Assembly: GCF_019799965.1 (NCBI RefSeq)
Contig: NZ_JABGCJ010000004.1
Span: 186,001-250,000, forward strand
Direction: 5' to 3'
Origin: Modestobacter italicus
GTDB lineage: Bacteria; Actinomycetota; Actinomycetes; Mycobacteriales; Geodermatophilaceae
Length of the DNA stretch: 64,000 nt
Shown here piece by piece: positions 25,478-34,047 of this stretch; positions within the stretch are counted from its first letter, which is position 1, and the number at the start of each line of letters is the position of its first letter. The notes beneath the pieces are model-generated. The model made no database searches. It saw nothing but the letters and a program-made list of their open reading frames with translations, and was not told the DNA's origin. Position numbers and translations under genes: made by a program.

Positions 25478-28201
25478 ATGGGTCTCGTACGGACCAGCAG
25501 TCGGCAGGTGCGTGCCGTCGCCGTGGTGGCGGCCGCGCTCACCGGGTTCGGCGCTGCCGCCGCGGTCGACGCGATGGCCCAGCCGGCCGTGGCAGTGGCC
25601 GACGGCTTCGGCGCCGGCGACGGGCTGACCCGGTACGTGGTCACCGCCGCCTCCGGGGACGCGTCCCCGGAGCTGCTCGCCACGCTGGCCGGCCAGGACG
25701 GCGTCGACTCGGCCCAGCGCCTGTTCGACGGCAGCGCACTGGTCGCGGCCGACGGGGTGACGCCGCAGCAGCTGCGTGCCGTCGTCGGGGTGGCCGCCGT
25801 CGAGTTCTCCCCGTCCGTCCCGGTGCTCGGGACGGCCTCGGACCCCTACTACGCCCCCTACGGCTGGCATCTGGAGAACACCGGGTCCAACGCCTACGGC
25901 CAGACCCAGGTCAGGGCCGACGCCGACATCGACGGCTCCGTGGCCTGGGACGTGTCCACCGGCGACGGGATGGTCGTGGCCGTGGTCGACACCGGCTTCG
26001 ACTCCGACCACCCCGACCTGGCCGGCGCGCTGTGGACCAACCCGTCCTGCGGCCCGGAGGACGCGGACGGTGACGGACTGACCGGGGACTGCCACGGCTG
26101 GAACTTCACCACCAACAGCCCGGACGTCGACAACGGCGTCGAGGGGTCGCACGGCGCCTCCGTCGCCGGCGTCATCGGCGCCCGCAAGGACGACGGGGTG
26201 GGCTCGGTGGGCGTCGCCCCCGACATCACCCTGATGCCGCTGGTGATCGGCTCCGGCGAAGGCGTCGACGTCAACCTGGGCGCGCAGGCGATCCGTTACG
26301 CGGCCGACCACGGCGCGTCCGTGGTCAACGCCTCCTGGGGCGGCCCGGTCACCGGCTCGGCGCTGACCAACCTGCAGGCCGCGGTCGACTACGCCGCGAG
26401 CAAGGGCGTGCTGGTCGTCGCGGCCGCCGGCAACGACTCCGGCGACCGGGACACCGCGCCCCTGTACCCGGCCAGCCTGACCCAGCCGAACGTGGTCACC
26501 GTCGGCAACTCCACCGCCGCCGACACCGTGGCGCCGAGCTCCGCCTACGGCGCCACCTCCGTCGACCTGTTCGCGCCGGGCACCCTCGTGATCACCACCT
26601 GGAACGACGGGGGCCACCGGCTGGTGTCGGGCACCTCCATCGCCGCTCCGCAGGTCGCGGCCGCGCTCGCGCTGTACCAGGCCACGATGCCCACGGCCTC
26701 CCTGGCCGACGTGCGGGCGGCGTTGCTGGCCGACGTCGACCCGGTGGCGACCTTCGCCGGCCGCTCGGTCACCGGCGGCCGGCTCAACGTCAGCCGTCTC
26801 GACCCCGCCGGCGCCGTGCGCGTCGGGTACGAGTTCACCTCGATGACCGGGCCGGTGGGTCCGGTGACCCCGCAGGTCCGCGCGACCGGTCCGGCGGTGG
26901 CCGGCCGGTACGACGTCGTCCTCGGGCTCGGCATGGAGCACGGCGGGGAGGTCTTCGCCCTCTCCGGCGAGCCGGTCACCTTCGCCGGCACCACGCTGAC
27001 CACCGACGACGCCGGGCAGGTCACCTTCCCACTCGGCGACCAGACCACCGCCGACGGGCTGACCGTCGCACCCACGGCCGACCTGGCCCAGGGGCGGTAC
27101 GCCCTCAGCGTGCAACTGCTGGTGGACGGCCAGCCGCTGGGCGAGACGTTCGCCGCGCCGCTGCTGGTGGGCGACGTCCCCCCGGCCCCGGACACGACGG
27201 ACGGTGGGACGCCCGCCCCGCCCGGCTCGACCGCCCCGGCCCCCGGGACCGGCGACGGCTCCGGTACCGGCGACCCGGGCACCGGCGACCCGGGCACCGG
27301 CGACTCAGGGACGGGTGACTCGGGGACGGGTGACTCGGGCACCACCCCGGGCACCACGCCGGGCACCGGCGGCTCGGGCAGCGACCCGACCGAGCCGGGC
27401 ACCGACGGTCAGGACGGCACGCCCGACGCGCCGGCCACCACCCCACCGGGCACCACCGACCCGGGGACCGGCGACTCGGGCACCGGCGACGGCACCAGCG
27501 ACCCGGGCACCGACCCGGGCACCGGCGACACCGGCGACGGCACCGGCACGACGCCCGGCACGGAGCCGGGCACCACTCCGGACAGCGGGACGGGCACCGG
27601 CACGACGCCGGGCACCACCCCGGGCACGACGCCCGGCACCGACAGCCCCGACACCGGGACCGGCGACGGCAGCACGCCCGACGTGGTGACCTACCCCGAG
27701 GTCGGCACCTTCGGCCTGACCAGCATCTCGCCGTCGGTGGTCAGCACCGCCGGGGGCACGCGGGTCACCGTCACCGGCACCGACCTGCCCGACGACGTCC
27801 GGGTGCGGATCGGGGACACCCGGGCCGCGACCGTGCTGCGCGCCGACGGCACCTCGGTGGAGTTCGAGGCACCGGCGCTGGTGGCCGGCAGCTACGACGT
27901 CTGGGTGTTCAGCGCCGGCGGCGCGGAGTCCTCGGTGCTCACCGACGGCCTCCGCTACGTCGAGGACCCGGCCGACGGCGGCACCACCCCTGGCACCGGC
28001 GACGGCTCCGGCACCGGGACCGACGGTCCGGACGGCGGCACCGGCGACGGGACCGACGGCACCGGTGGCGGCGTCACCGCACCGGTGACGGCGGTCGGCC
28101 CGAACGGCGAGCGGCTGGTCCGGTCGGCGGCGTTCCGGTCGCTGGGCGCGTCGTTCTGGTCGCTGGACTGCAGCACCAGCTGCCGGGGCGTGCGGCTCTG
28201 A
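25478..28201 (+). CDS. Secreted subtilisin-like (S8) protease with Pro/Thr/Gly linkers and an IPT/TIG domain
   Basis: This 907-residue extracellular serine protease has a signal peptide at about 1-32. An I9-like propeptide follows (about 40-120). The catalytic domain has Asp171 in VVDTGFDSDHPD, His225 in GSHGASVAGVIGA, the oxyanion Asn in AAAGNDSGD and Ser387 in SGTSIAAPQVAAAL. After a beta domain (about 450-565) comes a linker of about 165 residues built of GTGDPGTGDSG and GTTPGT units. An IPT/TIG domain (about 740-828) is next, then a second short linker and a C-terminal segment ending with two cysteines (DCSTSC). No LPxTG signal is present. The ATG has GGAGGAGGA upstream. It is secreted, possibly attached to glycans or the cell wall through the IPT domain. 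Substrate unknown. Confidence 0.9.
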   Translation: MGLVRTSSRQVRAVAVVAAALTGFGAAAAVDAMAQPAVAVADGFGAGDGLTRYVVTAASGDASPELLATLAGQDGVDSAQRLFDGSALVAADGVTPQQLRAVVGVAAVEFSPSVPVLGTASDPYYAPYGWHLENTGSNAYGQTQVRADADIDGSVAWDVSTGDGMVVAVVDTGFDSDHPDLAGALWTNPSCGPEDADGDGLTGDCHGWNFTTNSPDVDNGVEGSHGASVAGVIGARKDDGVGSVGVAPDITLMPLVIGSGEGVDVNLGAQAIRYAADHGASVVNASWGGPVTGSALTNLQAAVDYAASKGVLVVAAAGNDSGDRDTAPLYPASLTQPNVVTVGNSTAADTVAPSSAYGATSVDLFAPGTLVITTWNDGGHRLVSGTSIAAPQVAAALALYQATMPTASLADVRAALLADVDPVATFAGRSVTGGRLNVSRLDPAGAVRVGYEFTSMTGPVGPVTPQVRATGPAVAGRYDVVLGLGMEHGGEVFALSGEPVTFAGTTLTTDDAGQVTFPLGDQTTADGLTVAPTADLAQGRYALSVQLLVDGQPLGETFAAPLLVGDVPPAPDTTDGGTPAPPGSTAPAPGTGDGSGTGDPGTGDPGTGDSGTGDSGTGDSGTTPGTTPGTGGSGSDPTEPGTDGQDGTPDAPATTPPGTTDPGTGDSGTGDGTSDPGTDPGTGDTGDGTGTTPGTEPGTTPDSGTGTGTTPGTTPGTTPGTDSPDTGTGDGSTPDVVTYPEVGTFGLTSISPSVVSTAGGTRVTVTGTDLPDDVRVRIGDTRAATVLRADGTSVEFEAPALVAGSYDVWVFSAGGAESSVLTDGLRYVEDPADGGTTPGTGDGSGTGTDGPDGGTGDGTDGTGGGVTAPVTAVGPNGERLVRSAAFRSLGASFWSLDCSTSCRGVRL
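27241..27680 (+). repeat. Low-complexity tandem repeats encoding the protease linker
   Basis: Imperfect repeats of 9-18 bases (GGCACCGGCGAC, GGGACGGGTGACTCG, GGCACCACCCCG types) encode Gly-Thr-Asp-Pro units. They include several near-identical adjacent copies, so the length could vary between strains. Confidence 0.7.
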
Positions 28202-28213
28202 CCTGCTGAGACG

Positions 28214-28250
28214 CAGTCGCCCCCGACCGGGTACCGGTCGGGGGCGACTG
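28214..28250 (+). terminator. Rho-independent-like terminator of the protease gene
   Basis: This is a perfect 17-bp stem (CAGTCGCCCCCGACCGG and complement) with loop GTA, followed by TCTTGCT. It lies between the protease stop and the tRNA gene. Confidence 0.75.
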
Positions 28251-28286
28251 TCTTGCTAGGGTGTCCACACAGGTCACTGGCCTGAC

Positions 28287-28357
28287 GCGGGTGTAGTTCA
28301 ATGGTAGAACATCAGCTTCCCAAGCTGACAGTGCGAGTTCGATTCTCGTCACCCGCT
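28287..28357 (+). tRNA. tRNA-Gly (anticodon CCC)
   Basis: This is a 71-base cloverleaf. The acceptor stem is GCGGGTG/CACCCGC with discriminator T, the D arm GTTC-AATGGTA-GAAC, the anticodon stem TCAGC/GCTGA around loop TTCCCAA (anticodon CCC, reading GGG), and the T arm contains GTTCGATTC. The CCA end is not encoded. Confidence 0.95.
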
Positions 28358-28415
28358 CTCCCTCCCCTCCGGCCCTCCCGCTGCGCCGGGTCCGCCGCTC
28401 GGGAACGCTGTTCCG

Positions 28416-28961
28416 GTGAGCGCCTCCCCCGCCGTCCGCACCGTCCCCACGGCCGACCTCTCCCCCGCCGAGCTCGACCGGCTGCGCAGGTTCCTGGACA
28501 CCGCCTACGCGGGCCGGTTCACTGACGACGACTGGTCGCACGCACTGGGCGGGGTACACGTCCTCGCCACGGTGGACGGCGAGCCGGCGGGCCACGCGGC
28601 GGTCGTCGTCCGGCAGCTGGTCGTCGGCGACACCACCCTGCGCACGGGTTTCGTCGAGGCGGTGGCCACCGCGGCCGGCCTGCGGCGCCGCGGCGTGGGG
28701 ACGGCGGTGATGGCCGAGGTCGAGCGCCTGGTCCGCGGCGGCTTCGAACTGGGTGCCCTGGCCGCGAGCGAGGACGGCGCGGCCCTCTACGCCCGCCGGG
28801 GCTGGCTGCCCTGGCGCGGGCCCACTGCCGCGCTCACCCCGGACGGCGTCGTCGACACCCCGGGAGAGGCGGTGTTCGTGCTGCCCACCCCGGCCACCCC
28901 GACGCCGCTGGACACCGCCGTCCGACTGGTGTGCGACTGGCGCCGCGGCGACCTGTGGTGA
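28416..28961 (+). CDS. Aminoglycoside 2'-N-acetyltransferase family (AAC(2')) GNAT protein
   Basis: This 181-residue GNAT acetyltransferase has the same length as mycobacterial AAC(2')-Ic and shares its signature stretches. These are AFAGxFTxxDWxHxLGG (here AYAGRFTDDDWSHALGG), the acetyl-CoA loop LRRRGVGTAVMAEVERLVRGG, GALAASEDGAALYARRGWLP, and the diagnostic C-terminus CDWRRGDLW. AAC(2') enzymes acetylate the 2'-amino group of aminoglycosides such as gentamicin and tobramycin; a housekeeping role on other amines or peptidoglycan precursors has also been proposed. The GTG start is adjacent to the tRNA gene. There are no mobile-element traces, so it looks like an intrinsic chromosomal gene. 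Confidence 0.88.
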   Translation: MSASPAVRTVPTADLSPAELDRLRRFLDTAYAGRFTDDDWSHALGGVHVLATVDGEPAGHAAVVVRQLVVGDTTLRTGFVEAVATAAGLRRRGVGTAVMAEVERLVRGGFELGALAASEDGAALYARRGWLPWRGPTAALTPDGVVDTPGEAVFVLPTPATPTPLDTAVRLVCDWRRGDLW

Positions 28962-29005
28962 CCCGGGGCCTTGCCGGTGGCCCGGCCGTGACGGAGGCTG
29001 CCGCC

Positions 29006-29179
29006 GTGGACGGCTACGCCGAGATCGGCTTCGTGACGCTGACGCCGGCCCAGCGCCGGTGGACCCGGTTCATCCGGGTCACCGGTCTGCGCGAGGTGCT
29101 GTTCTTCCTCGACTGCTCGGTCCCGCTCACCCGCGGGCGGCTGCGCCGCTGGCACCGCCCCGGCCTGCCCCGCCGCTGA
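29006..29179 (+). CDS. Small basic protein of unknown function
   Basis: A 57-residue reading frame begins at a GTG with GGAGG eight bases upstream. An earlier in-frame GTG six codons before is also possible. The product has an amphipathic/hydrophobic stretch (LREVLFFLDCSVPL) and a basic tail (RGRLRRWHRPGLPRR). I see no family. The short gap after the AAC(2') gene would allow co-transcription. It could be a chance frame in GC-rich DNA. Confidence 0.4.
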   Translation: MDGYAEIGFVTLTPAQRRWTRFIRVTGLREVLFFLDCSVPLTRGRLRRWHRPGLPRR

Positions 29180-29212
29180 CGCCGCAGGCGCGCCAGCGGC
29201 GGGGTCCCTGCC

Positions 29213-30439
29213 TCAGGCGGCCTTCTTGCCGACCATCCCGTGCGGGTCGATCACGTACTTCTTCGCTGCGCCGGAGTCGAACTCCTGGTAGCCCTGCGGC
29301 GCCTCGTCCAGGGAGATGACCGTGGCGTTGACCGCCTTGGCGATCTGCACCTTGTCGTTGAGGATCGCCTTCATCAGGCCGAGGTTGTAGCGCATGACCG
29401 GGCACTGACCGGTGGTGAAGGAGATCGACTTCGCCCAGCCGGTGCCCAGGCTCAGCGACAGGGAGCCCACCTTCGCCGCCTCGTCGATGCCGCCCGGGTC
29501 GCCGGTCACGTAGAGGCCGGGGATGCCGATCGCCCCGCCGGCGGCGGTGACCTCCATCAGCGAGTTGAGCACCGTCGCCGGAGCCTCCTTGCCGGCACCC
29601 TCGCCGTGGCCACGGGCCTCGAAGCCCACCGCGTCGACGCCCGCGTCCACCTCGGGCACGCCGAGGATCTGCTCGATCTGGTCCTGCGGTGCCCCCTTGG
29701 ACACGTCGACGGTCTCGCAGCCGAAGCTGCGTGCCTGGGCCAGCCGCTGCTCGACGAGGTCGGCGACGATCACCACCGACGCGCCCAGCAGCTGGGCGCC
29801 GACGGCCGCGGCGAGCCCGACCGGGCCGGCCCCGGCGATGTAGACGGTCGACCCGGGCTTCACCCCGGCGGTGACCGCCCCGTGGAAGCCGGTCGGGAAG
29901 ATGTCCGAGAGCATGGTCAGGTCCAGGACCTTCTCCATGGCCTGGTCCTTGTCCGGGAACTTGAGCAGGTTCCAGTCGGCGTAGGGCACCGTCACGTACT
30001 CGGCCTGCCCGCCGACCCAGCCGCCCATGTCCACGTACCCGTAGGCCGCGCCGGGGCGGGCCGGGTTCACGTTCAGGCAGATCCCGGTCTTGCCCTCCTT
30101 GCAGTTGCGGCAGCGCCCGCAGGCGATGTTGAACGGCACCGAGCACAGGTCGCCAACCTCGATGAACTCGACGTCCGGCCCCTTCTCGACCACCTCGCCG
30201 AGGATCTCGTGGCCCAGCACCAGGTTCGGCGGGGCCGTCGTCCGGCCACGGACCATGTGCTGGTCGCTGCCGCAGATGTTGGTGGTGACCACCTTGAGGA
30301 TCACGCCGTGGTTGAGCTTGCGGCCCACGTTCGCCGGGTTCACCCCCGGCCCGTCCCGCAGTTCCAGCTTCGGGTAGTCGGTCTCGTGCACCTCGACCTT
30401 GCCGGGCTCGATGTACGCAACGCCTCTGTTGCCAGCCAT
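29213..30439 (-). CDS. fdhA: Glutathione-independent formaldehyde dehydrogenase
   Basis: This zinc-dependent, NAD-linked medium-chain dehydrogenase has 408 residues and resembles Pseudomonas putida formaldehyde dehydrogenase, which carries its own tightly bound NAD and needs no glutathione. Features are [16 protein letters not shown] (catalytic zinc Cys) and [11 protein letters not shown]. The structural-zinc cysteines lie in [16 protein letters not shown], and the nucleotide fold in [22 protein letters not shown]. The insert around [16 protein letters not shown] is typical of the subgroup. It has a strong ribosome site (AGGAGC). It is divergent from dhaKLM, which suggests formaldehyde or dihydroxyacetone-related metabolism. 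Dismutation of other aldehydes is also known for the family. Confidence 0.92.
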   Translation of the reverse strand: MAGNRGVAYIEPGKVEVHETDYPKLELRDGPGVNPANVGRKLNHGVILKVVTTNICGSDQHMVRGRTTAPPNLVLGHEILGEVVEKGPDVEFIEVGDLCSVPFNIACGRCRNCKEGKTGICLNVNPARPGAAYGYVDMGGWVGGQAEYVTVPYADWNLLKFPDKDQAMEKVLDLTMLSDIFPTGFHGAVTAGVKPGSTVYIAGAGPVGLAAAVGAQLLGASVVIVADLVEQRLAQARSFGCETVDVSKGAPQDQIEQILGVPEVDAGVDAVGFEARGHGEGAGKEAPATVLNSLMEVTAAGGAIGIPGLYVTGDPGGIDEAAKVGSLSLSLGTGWAKSISFTTGQCPVMRYNLGLMKAILNDKVQIAKAVNATVISLDEAPQGYQEFDSGAAKKYVIDPHGMVGKKAA

Positions 30440-30654
30440 GTGGGAGCTCCTCACCTCGTGGGACCGCATCCGGGTCGTACCGCCCTCCGGCGTCCGCTCC
30501 TCTCCGTGCATGCGGTGGAGGGCATGTGACCCGAGTGTGCTCCAGGTCACGAGCCCGCGCCCAGCGCCGTCCGACGATGCGGACCACCCCCCGTTGCCCT
30601 GAGACGTGGCCCACTCCTACGGTTCGCTGGCACCCACGTGATCAGGAGCCTGCG

Positions 30655-31656
30655 ATGAAGAAGCTCATCAACGCCCCGGCCGACGTCGTCGACGACGCCC
30701 TCCGGGGGATGGCCGCCGCCCACCCCGACCTGCGGATCGACCCCGAGCACCGGATCGTCTTCCGCGGCGACGCCCCCGTGGCGGGCAAGGTCGGCCTGGT
30801 CTCCGGCGGCGGCTCCGGCCACGAGCCGATGCACGGCGGCTTCGTCGGGATGGGCATGCTCGACGCCGCCTGCGCCGGCGAGGTGTTCACCTCCCCCGTG
30901 CCCGACCAGGTGGTTGCCGCCACCCAGGGCGTGGACGCCGGCGCCGGCGTGCTGCACATCGTGAAGAACTACACCGGCGACGTGATGAACTTCGAGATGG
31001 CCGCCGAGCTGGTCGCCGCCGAGTCCGGCACCGAGGTCGTCTCCGTCGTCACCGACGACGACGTCGCCGTCCAGGACAGCCTCTACACCGCCGGACGACG
31101 CGGCGTGGGCGTCACCGTGCTGGTGGAGAAGCTGGCCGGCGCCGCGGCCGAGCAGGGCCGCCCGCTGGCCGAGGTCGCCGAGGTGGCCCGCCGGGTGAAC
31201 GGCCAGGGCCGCAGCATGGGCATGGCGCTGACCTCCTGCACCGTGCCGGCCGCCGGCAAGCCGACCTTCGACCTGCCGGAGAACGAGATGGAGCTGGGCG
31301 TGGGCATCCACGGCGAGCCCGGCCGGCGCCGGGTGCCGGTGGCCCCGGCCCGCGAGGTGGCCGAGATGCTGTTGGAGCCGGTGCTCGCCGACCTGGACTT
31401 CACCGGCGGCGACGGGGTGCTGGCCTTCGTCAACGGCCTGGGCGGCACGCCGCTGCTCGAGCTCTACGTCGTGTACGCGGAGGTGCAGGCGGTGCTGGCC
31501 AAGGCGGGCGTGCCGGTGGCCCGCTCGCTGGTCGGCTCCTACATGACCAGCCTGGAGATGGCCGGCTGCTCGATCACCCTGCTGAAGGTGGACGACGAGC
31601 TGATCCGGCTCTGGGACGCCCCGGTGCGCACCCCGGCGCTGCGGTGGGGGGTCTGA
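30655..31656 (+). CDS. dhaK: Dihydroxyacetone kinase subunit DhaK
   Basis: This is the substrate-binding subunit of the PEP-dependent dihydroxyacetone kinase; dihydroxyacetone is bound covalently by a histidine. The 333-residue protein shows the conserved [17 protein letters not shown] (about 44-61), [17 protein letters not shown] and [10 protein letters not shown], the last containing the covalent-binding histidine. The ATG follows CAGGAG. A weak promoter (TTGCCC-N18-TACGGT) lies about 35-60 bp upstream. It forms an operon with dhaL (two-base gap) and dhaM. Confidence 0.96.
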   Translation: MKKLINAPADVVDDALRGMAAAHPDLRIDPEHRIVFRGDAPVAGKVGLVSGGGSGHEPMHGGFVGMGMLDAACAGEVFTSPVPDQVVAATQGVDAGAGVLHIVKNYTGDVMNFEMAAELVAAESGTEVVSVVTDDDVAVQDSLYTAGRRGVGVTVLVEKLAGAAAEQGRPLAEVAEVARRVNGQGRSMGMALTSCTVPAAGKPTFDLPENEMELGVGIHGEPGRRRVPVAPAREVAEMLLEPVLADLDFTGGDGVLAFVNGLGGTPLLELYVVYAEVQAVLAKAGVPVARSLVGSYMTSLEMAGCSITLLKVDDELIRLWDAPVRTPALRWGV

Positions 31657-31658
31657 GC

Positions 31659-32288
31659 GTGACCGCACTGGACACCGACGCCCTGGGGGCCTGGGTGCGC
31701 GAGTTCGCCCGCGCCGTCACCGAGCACCGCGACGAGCTCACCGAGCTCGACTCCGCCATCGGCGACGCCGACCACGGCACCAACATGGACCGCGGGATGA
31801 CCGCGGCGGTCGCCGCCCTGGACGCCACCCCGCCGGCCGACGCCGCGGCGCTGCTGAAGACCGTGGCGATGACCATGATCAGCAAGGTCGGCGGAACCAG
31901 CGGCCCGCTCTACGGCACGTTCTTCCTCCGGATGTCCGGTGCTGTCGGTGACGGCTCGCCGGCCGCGTTCGCCGCGGCCTTCCGGGCCGGGGTCGAGGGT
32001 GTGGTGGCCCGGGGCAAGGCCGAGCCCGGCGACAAGACCCTGCTCGATGCCCTGCTCCCGGCCGCCGACGCCCTCACCGAGGCGGTCGGCGCTGGGCAGG
32101 GGCTGGACACGGCGCTGCGCGCGGCCGCCGACGCCGCTGCGAAGGGGCGCGACTCGGTGACGCCACTGGTCGCCCGCAAGGGCCGGGCCAGCTACCTGGG
32201 TGAGCGCAGCGCCGGCCACGTCGACCCGGGGGCCGCCTCGGCGGTGCTGCTGGTCGAGGCCGCCGCGACGACCCTGGCGAGGAGCTGA
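31659..32288 (+). CDS. dhaL: Dihydroxyacetone kinase subunit DhaL
   Basis: This is the ADP-binding subunit that passes phosphate from DhaM to dihydroxyacetone. It has 209 residues. The nucleotide/Mg motif AIGDADHGTNMDRGM (about 33-47) carries the Asp residues for magnesium, and SKVGGTSGPLYGTFF and GKAEPGDKTLLDAL are also characteristic. The GTG start lies two bases after the dhaK stop. The gene order dhaK-dhaL-dhaM is the standard PTS-type arrangement. Confidence 0.95.
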   Translation: MTALDTDALGAWVREFARAVTEHRDELTELDSAIGDADHGTNMDRGMTAAVAALDATPPADAAALLKTVAMTMISKVGGTSGPLYGTFFLRMSGAVGDGSPAAFAAAFRAGVEGVVARGKAEPGDKTLLDALLPAADALTEAVGAGQGLDTALRAAADAAAKGRDSVTPLVARKGRASYLGERSAGHVDPGAASAVLLVEAAATTLARS

Positions 32289-32290
32289 CC

Positions 32291-32704
32291 GTGGCGCAGG
32301 TGGGGATCGTCGTCGTCTCGCACAGCCGACCGCTGGCCGAGGCCGCGGTCGAGCTGGCCCGGCAGATGCTGCCCGGCTCGACCGTGCCGATCGAGGTGGC
32401 CGCCGGCACCGACGACGGCGGGCTGGGCACCGACGCGGTCGCCGTCTCCGCGGCGATCACCGCGGCCGACTCCGGCGACGGCGTGCTCGTGCTGATGGAC
32501 CTGGGCAGCGCGGTGATGTCGGCCGAGACCGCGCTGGAGCTGCTCGACGAAGACGTCCGGGCCCGGGTGCTGCTCAGCCCGGCGCCGCTGGTCGAGGGCC
32601 TGGTCGGCGCGGCCGTGGTCGCCGCCGGCGGCGCCGACCGCGACCGGGTGGCCGCCGAGGCCCTCCGCGGCCTGGCCCCCAAGCAGGCCCACCTGGGCGG
32701 TTGA
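32291..32704 (+). CDS. dhaM: Dihydroxyacetone kinase phosphotransfer subunit DhaM (EIIA-like)
   Basis: This 137-residue single-domain phosphocarrier has a mannose-type EIIA fold. It takes phosphate from HPr on the active histidine (about residue 11 in VVVSHSRPLAEAAV) and gives it to DhaL. LMDLGSAVMSAETALELL is the second family motif. It lacks the extra HPr and EI domains found in E. coli DhaM and so depends on free EI and HPr, both of which are encoded at 48-54 kb. Confidence 0.93.
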   Translation: MAQVGIVVVSHSRPLAEAAVELARQMLPGSTVPIEVAAGTDDGGLGTDAVAVSAAITAADSGDGVLVLMDLGSAVMSAETALELLDEDVRARVLLSPAPLVEGLVGAAVVAAGGADRDRVAAEALRGLAPKQAHLGG

Positions 32705-32739
32705 GGGCCGGCGGCTTGCTGCACGGCGGGTCGAGCCGG

Positions 32740-32787
32740 ACGAACTGACGTCGAGCCGCGCCACGACGCGGCTCGACGTCAGCTCGT
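32740..32787. terminator. Bidirectional hairpin between dhaM and the polyketide genes
   Basis: Arms of 21 bases pair with a single mismatch (core GACGTCGAGCCGCG and complement) around a six-base loop. An outer CGGGTC/GACCCG pair could extend it. It serves convergent genes on both sides. Confidence 0.65.
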
Positions 32788-32819
32788 GCGGGTTGACCCG
32801 GCTGAGCGCCGGGCCGGGC

Positions 32820-32969
32820 TCACCAGCCGCGCGGCGGGCGCTCCCGGCCGTTGCGGCGCCAGTGCTCGCCGATCGCCGCGTCGTGGTCGGCCCGGACCCG
32901 GCGGAGCAGCAACGCGAGCCCGCCGATCAGCGCGAGCAGGACCAGTGCGATGACCAGCAGGGCGGTCAC
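32820..32969 (-). CDS. Tiny single-helix membrane protein next to the type III PKS
   Basis: This 49-residue product has one N-terminal membrane helix (VIALVLLALIGGLALLL) followed by a basic cytoplasmic tail ending RRNGRERPPRGW. The GTG start lies six bases after the stop of the polyketide synthase gene, so co-transcription and translational reinitiation are likely. I know no family. It might anchor or assist enzymes acting on a lipid product, but that is only inferred from position. Confidence 0.55.
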   Translation of the reverse strand: MTALLVIALVLLALIGGLALLLRRVRADHDAAIGEHWRRNGRERPPRGW

Positions 32970-32975
32970 GGCGAC

Positions 32976-34004
32976 TCAGGCCGGGAGCAGCAGGGTGGCG
33001 TAGAGGGTCAGGCCGGGGCCGAAGGCCATCGCCACGATCGGGCCGTCGACGTCGGCGAGCTCCTCCAGCACCAGCAGCACCGTCGCCGACGAGCAGTTGC
33101 CGTGCTCGGCCAGCACCCGCCGCGAGGCGGTCATCTGCTCCTCGGCCAGCCCCAGCTCGTCCCGGACGACGTCCATGATCCGCGGGCCGCCGGGGTGCAC
33201 CGCCCAGCCGGCGACGTCCTCGATGCGCAGGCCGGCCTCGGTGAGCAGCTCGTCGACGACCCCGCCGACGTGCCGGGACAGCACGTCGGGGACCTTCGGC
33301 GACAGGCCCATCCGGAAGCCGAGGTCGGTGACGTCCCAGGTCATGTGGTCGGCGGTGGCGTGGTCGGTGCGCGCGACCATCCCGGCGACCCGGCGGCCCC
33401 GCCCGGCGCCGGGCTCGACCACGACCGCGGCGGCGGCGTCGCTGAACAGCGCGTGGGTGACCACCTGCTCCAGGTCGGCGACCGCCGGCTGCACGTGCAG
33501 GCTGGTCAGCTCCAGGCACAGCAGCACCGCCGGACGGGACCGCGCCGTCACGAAGTCGCTGACCGCGGCCAGCCCGGGGAGCGCGGCGTAGCAGCCCATG
33601 TGGCCGACGAGCAGCCGCTGGAGCCCCAGTGGCATGCCGAGGTCGCTGGACAGCCGGATGTCGATGCCCGGGGTGGCGTACCCGGTGCAGGTCGCCACGG
33701 CGAACAGGCCGACGTCCCCCGGCGCCAGGCCGGCACCGTCCAGGGCGGCGGCGACCGCCTGCTTGCCCAGCGGCATCGCCTCGGTGACGAAGCGCTCCAT
33801 CCGCGCCCCGGTGCCCCACTGCGACACGTCCTCGTCGACGGGGTTGACCACCGCGTGCCGGCTCTGCACGCCCGCGCCACGGAACACCCGCTCGGCGGCC
33901 CGCAGCCCGGCGTACTTCTCGGCGAAGTACCCGTCCCAGACCTCGCCCTGCTCGTACCGGGCCGGCAGGGCATGCCCCGCGCCGGTGACGACGGCGGCGG
34001 TCAC
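32976..34004 (-). CDS. Type III polyketide synthase
   Basis: This chalcone-synthase-fold enzyme extends an acyl-CoA starter with malonyl-CoA and cyclises the chain. It has 342 residues, with the catalytic triad Cys138 (LVGHMGCYAALPGL), His270 (WAVHPGGPRIMD) and Asn303 (HGNCSSATVL). The C-terminal GFGPG-type loop appears as AFGPGLTLYATLLL. Only the GTG was available in frame as a start, with GGGGA seven bases upstream. The next gene upstream is a UbiG-like O-methyltransferase, an arrangement resembling alkylresorcinol pathways (SrsA with SrsB in Streptomyces griseus). An alkylresorcinol or alkylpyrone lipid is a reasonable guess. Confidence 0.9.
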   Translation of the reverse strand: MTAAVVTGAGHALPARYEQGEVWDGYFAEKYAGLRAAERVFRGAGVQSRHAVVNPVDEDVSQWGTGARMERFVTEAMPLGKQAVAAALDGAGLAPGDVGLFAVATCTGYATPGIDIRLSSDLGMPLGLQRLLVGHMGCYAALPGLAAVSDFVTARSRPAVLLCLELTSLHVQPAVADLEQVVTHALFSDAAAAVVVEPGAGRGRRVAGMVARTDHATADHMTWDVTDLGFRMGLSPKVPDVLSRHVGGVVDELLTEAGLRIEDVAGWAVHPGGPRIMDVVRDELGLAEEQMTASRRVLAEHGNCSSATVLLVLEELADVDGPIVAMAFGPGLTLYATLLLPA

Positions 34005-34047
34005 CAGGCCGTCCCCGGCGCGTACGGGGCCACGGGACGGCGGGAGC

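Noticed and set aside
27241-27680. Possible CRISPR-like or satellite array
   Set aside because: Repeat units are short, unspaced and in frame, and encode the protease's Gly/Thr/Pro linker.
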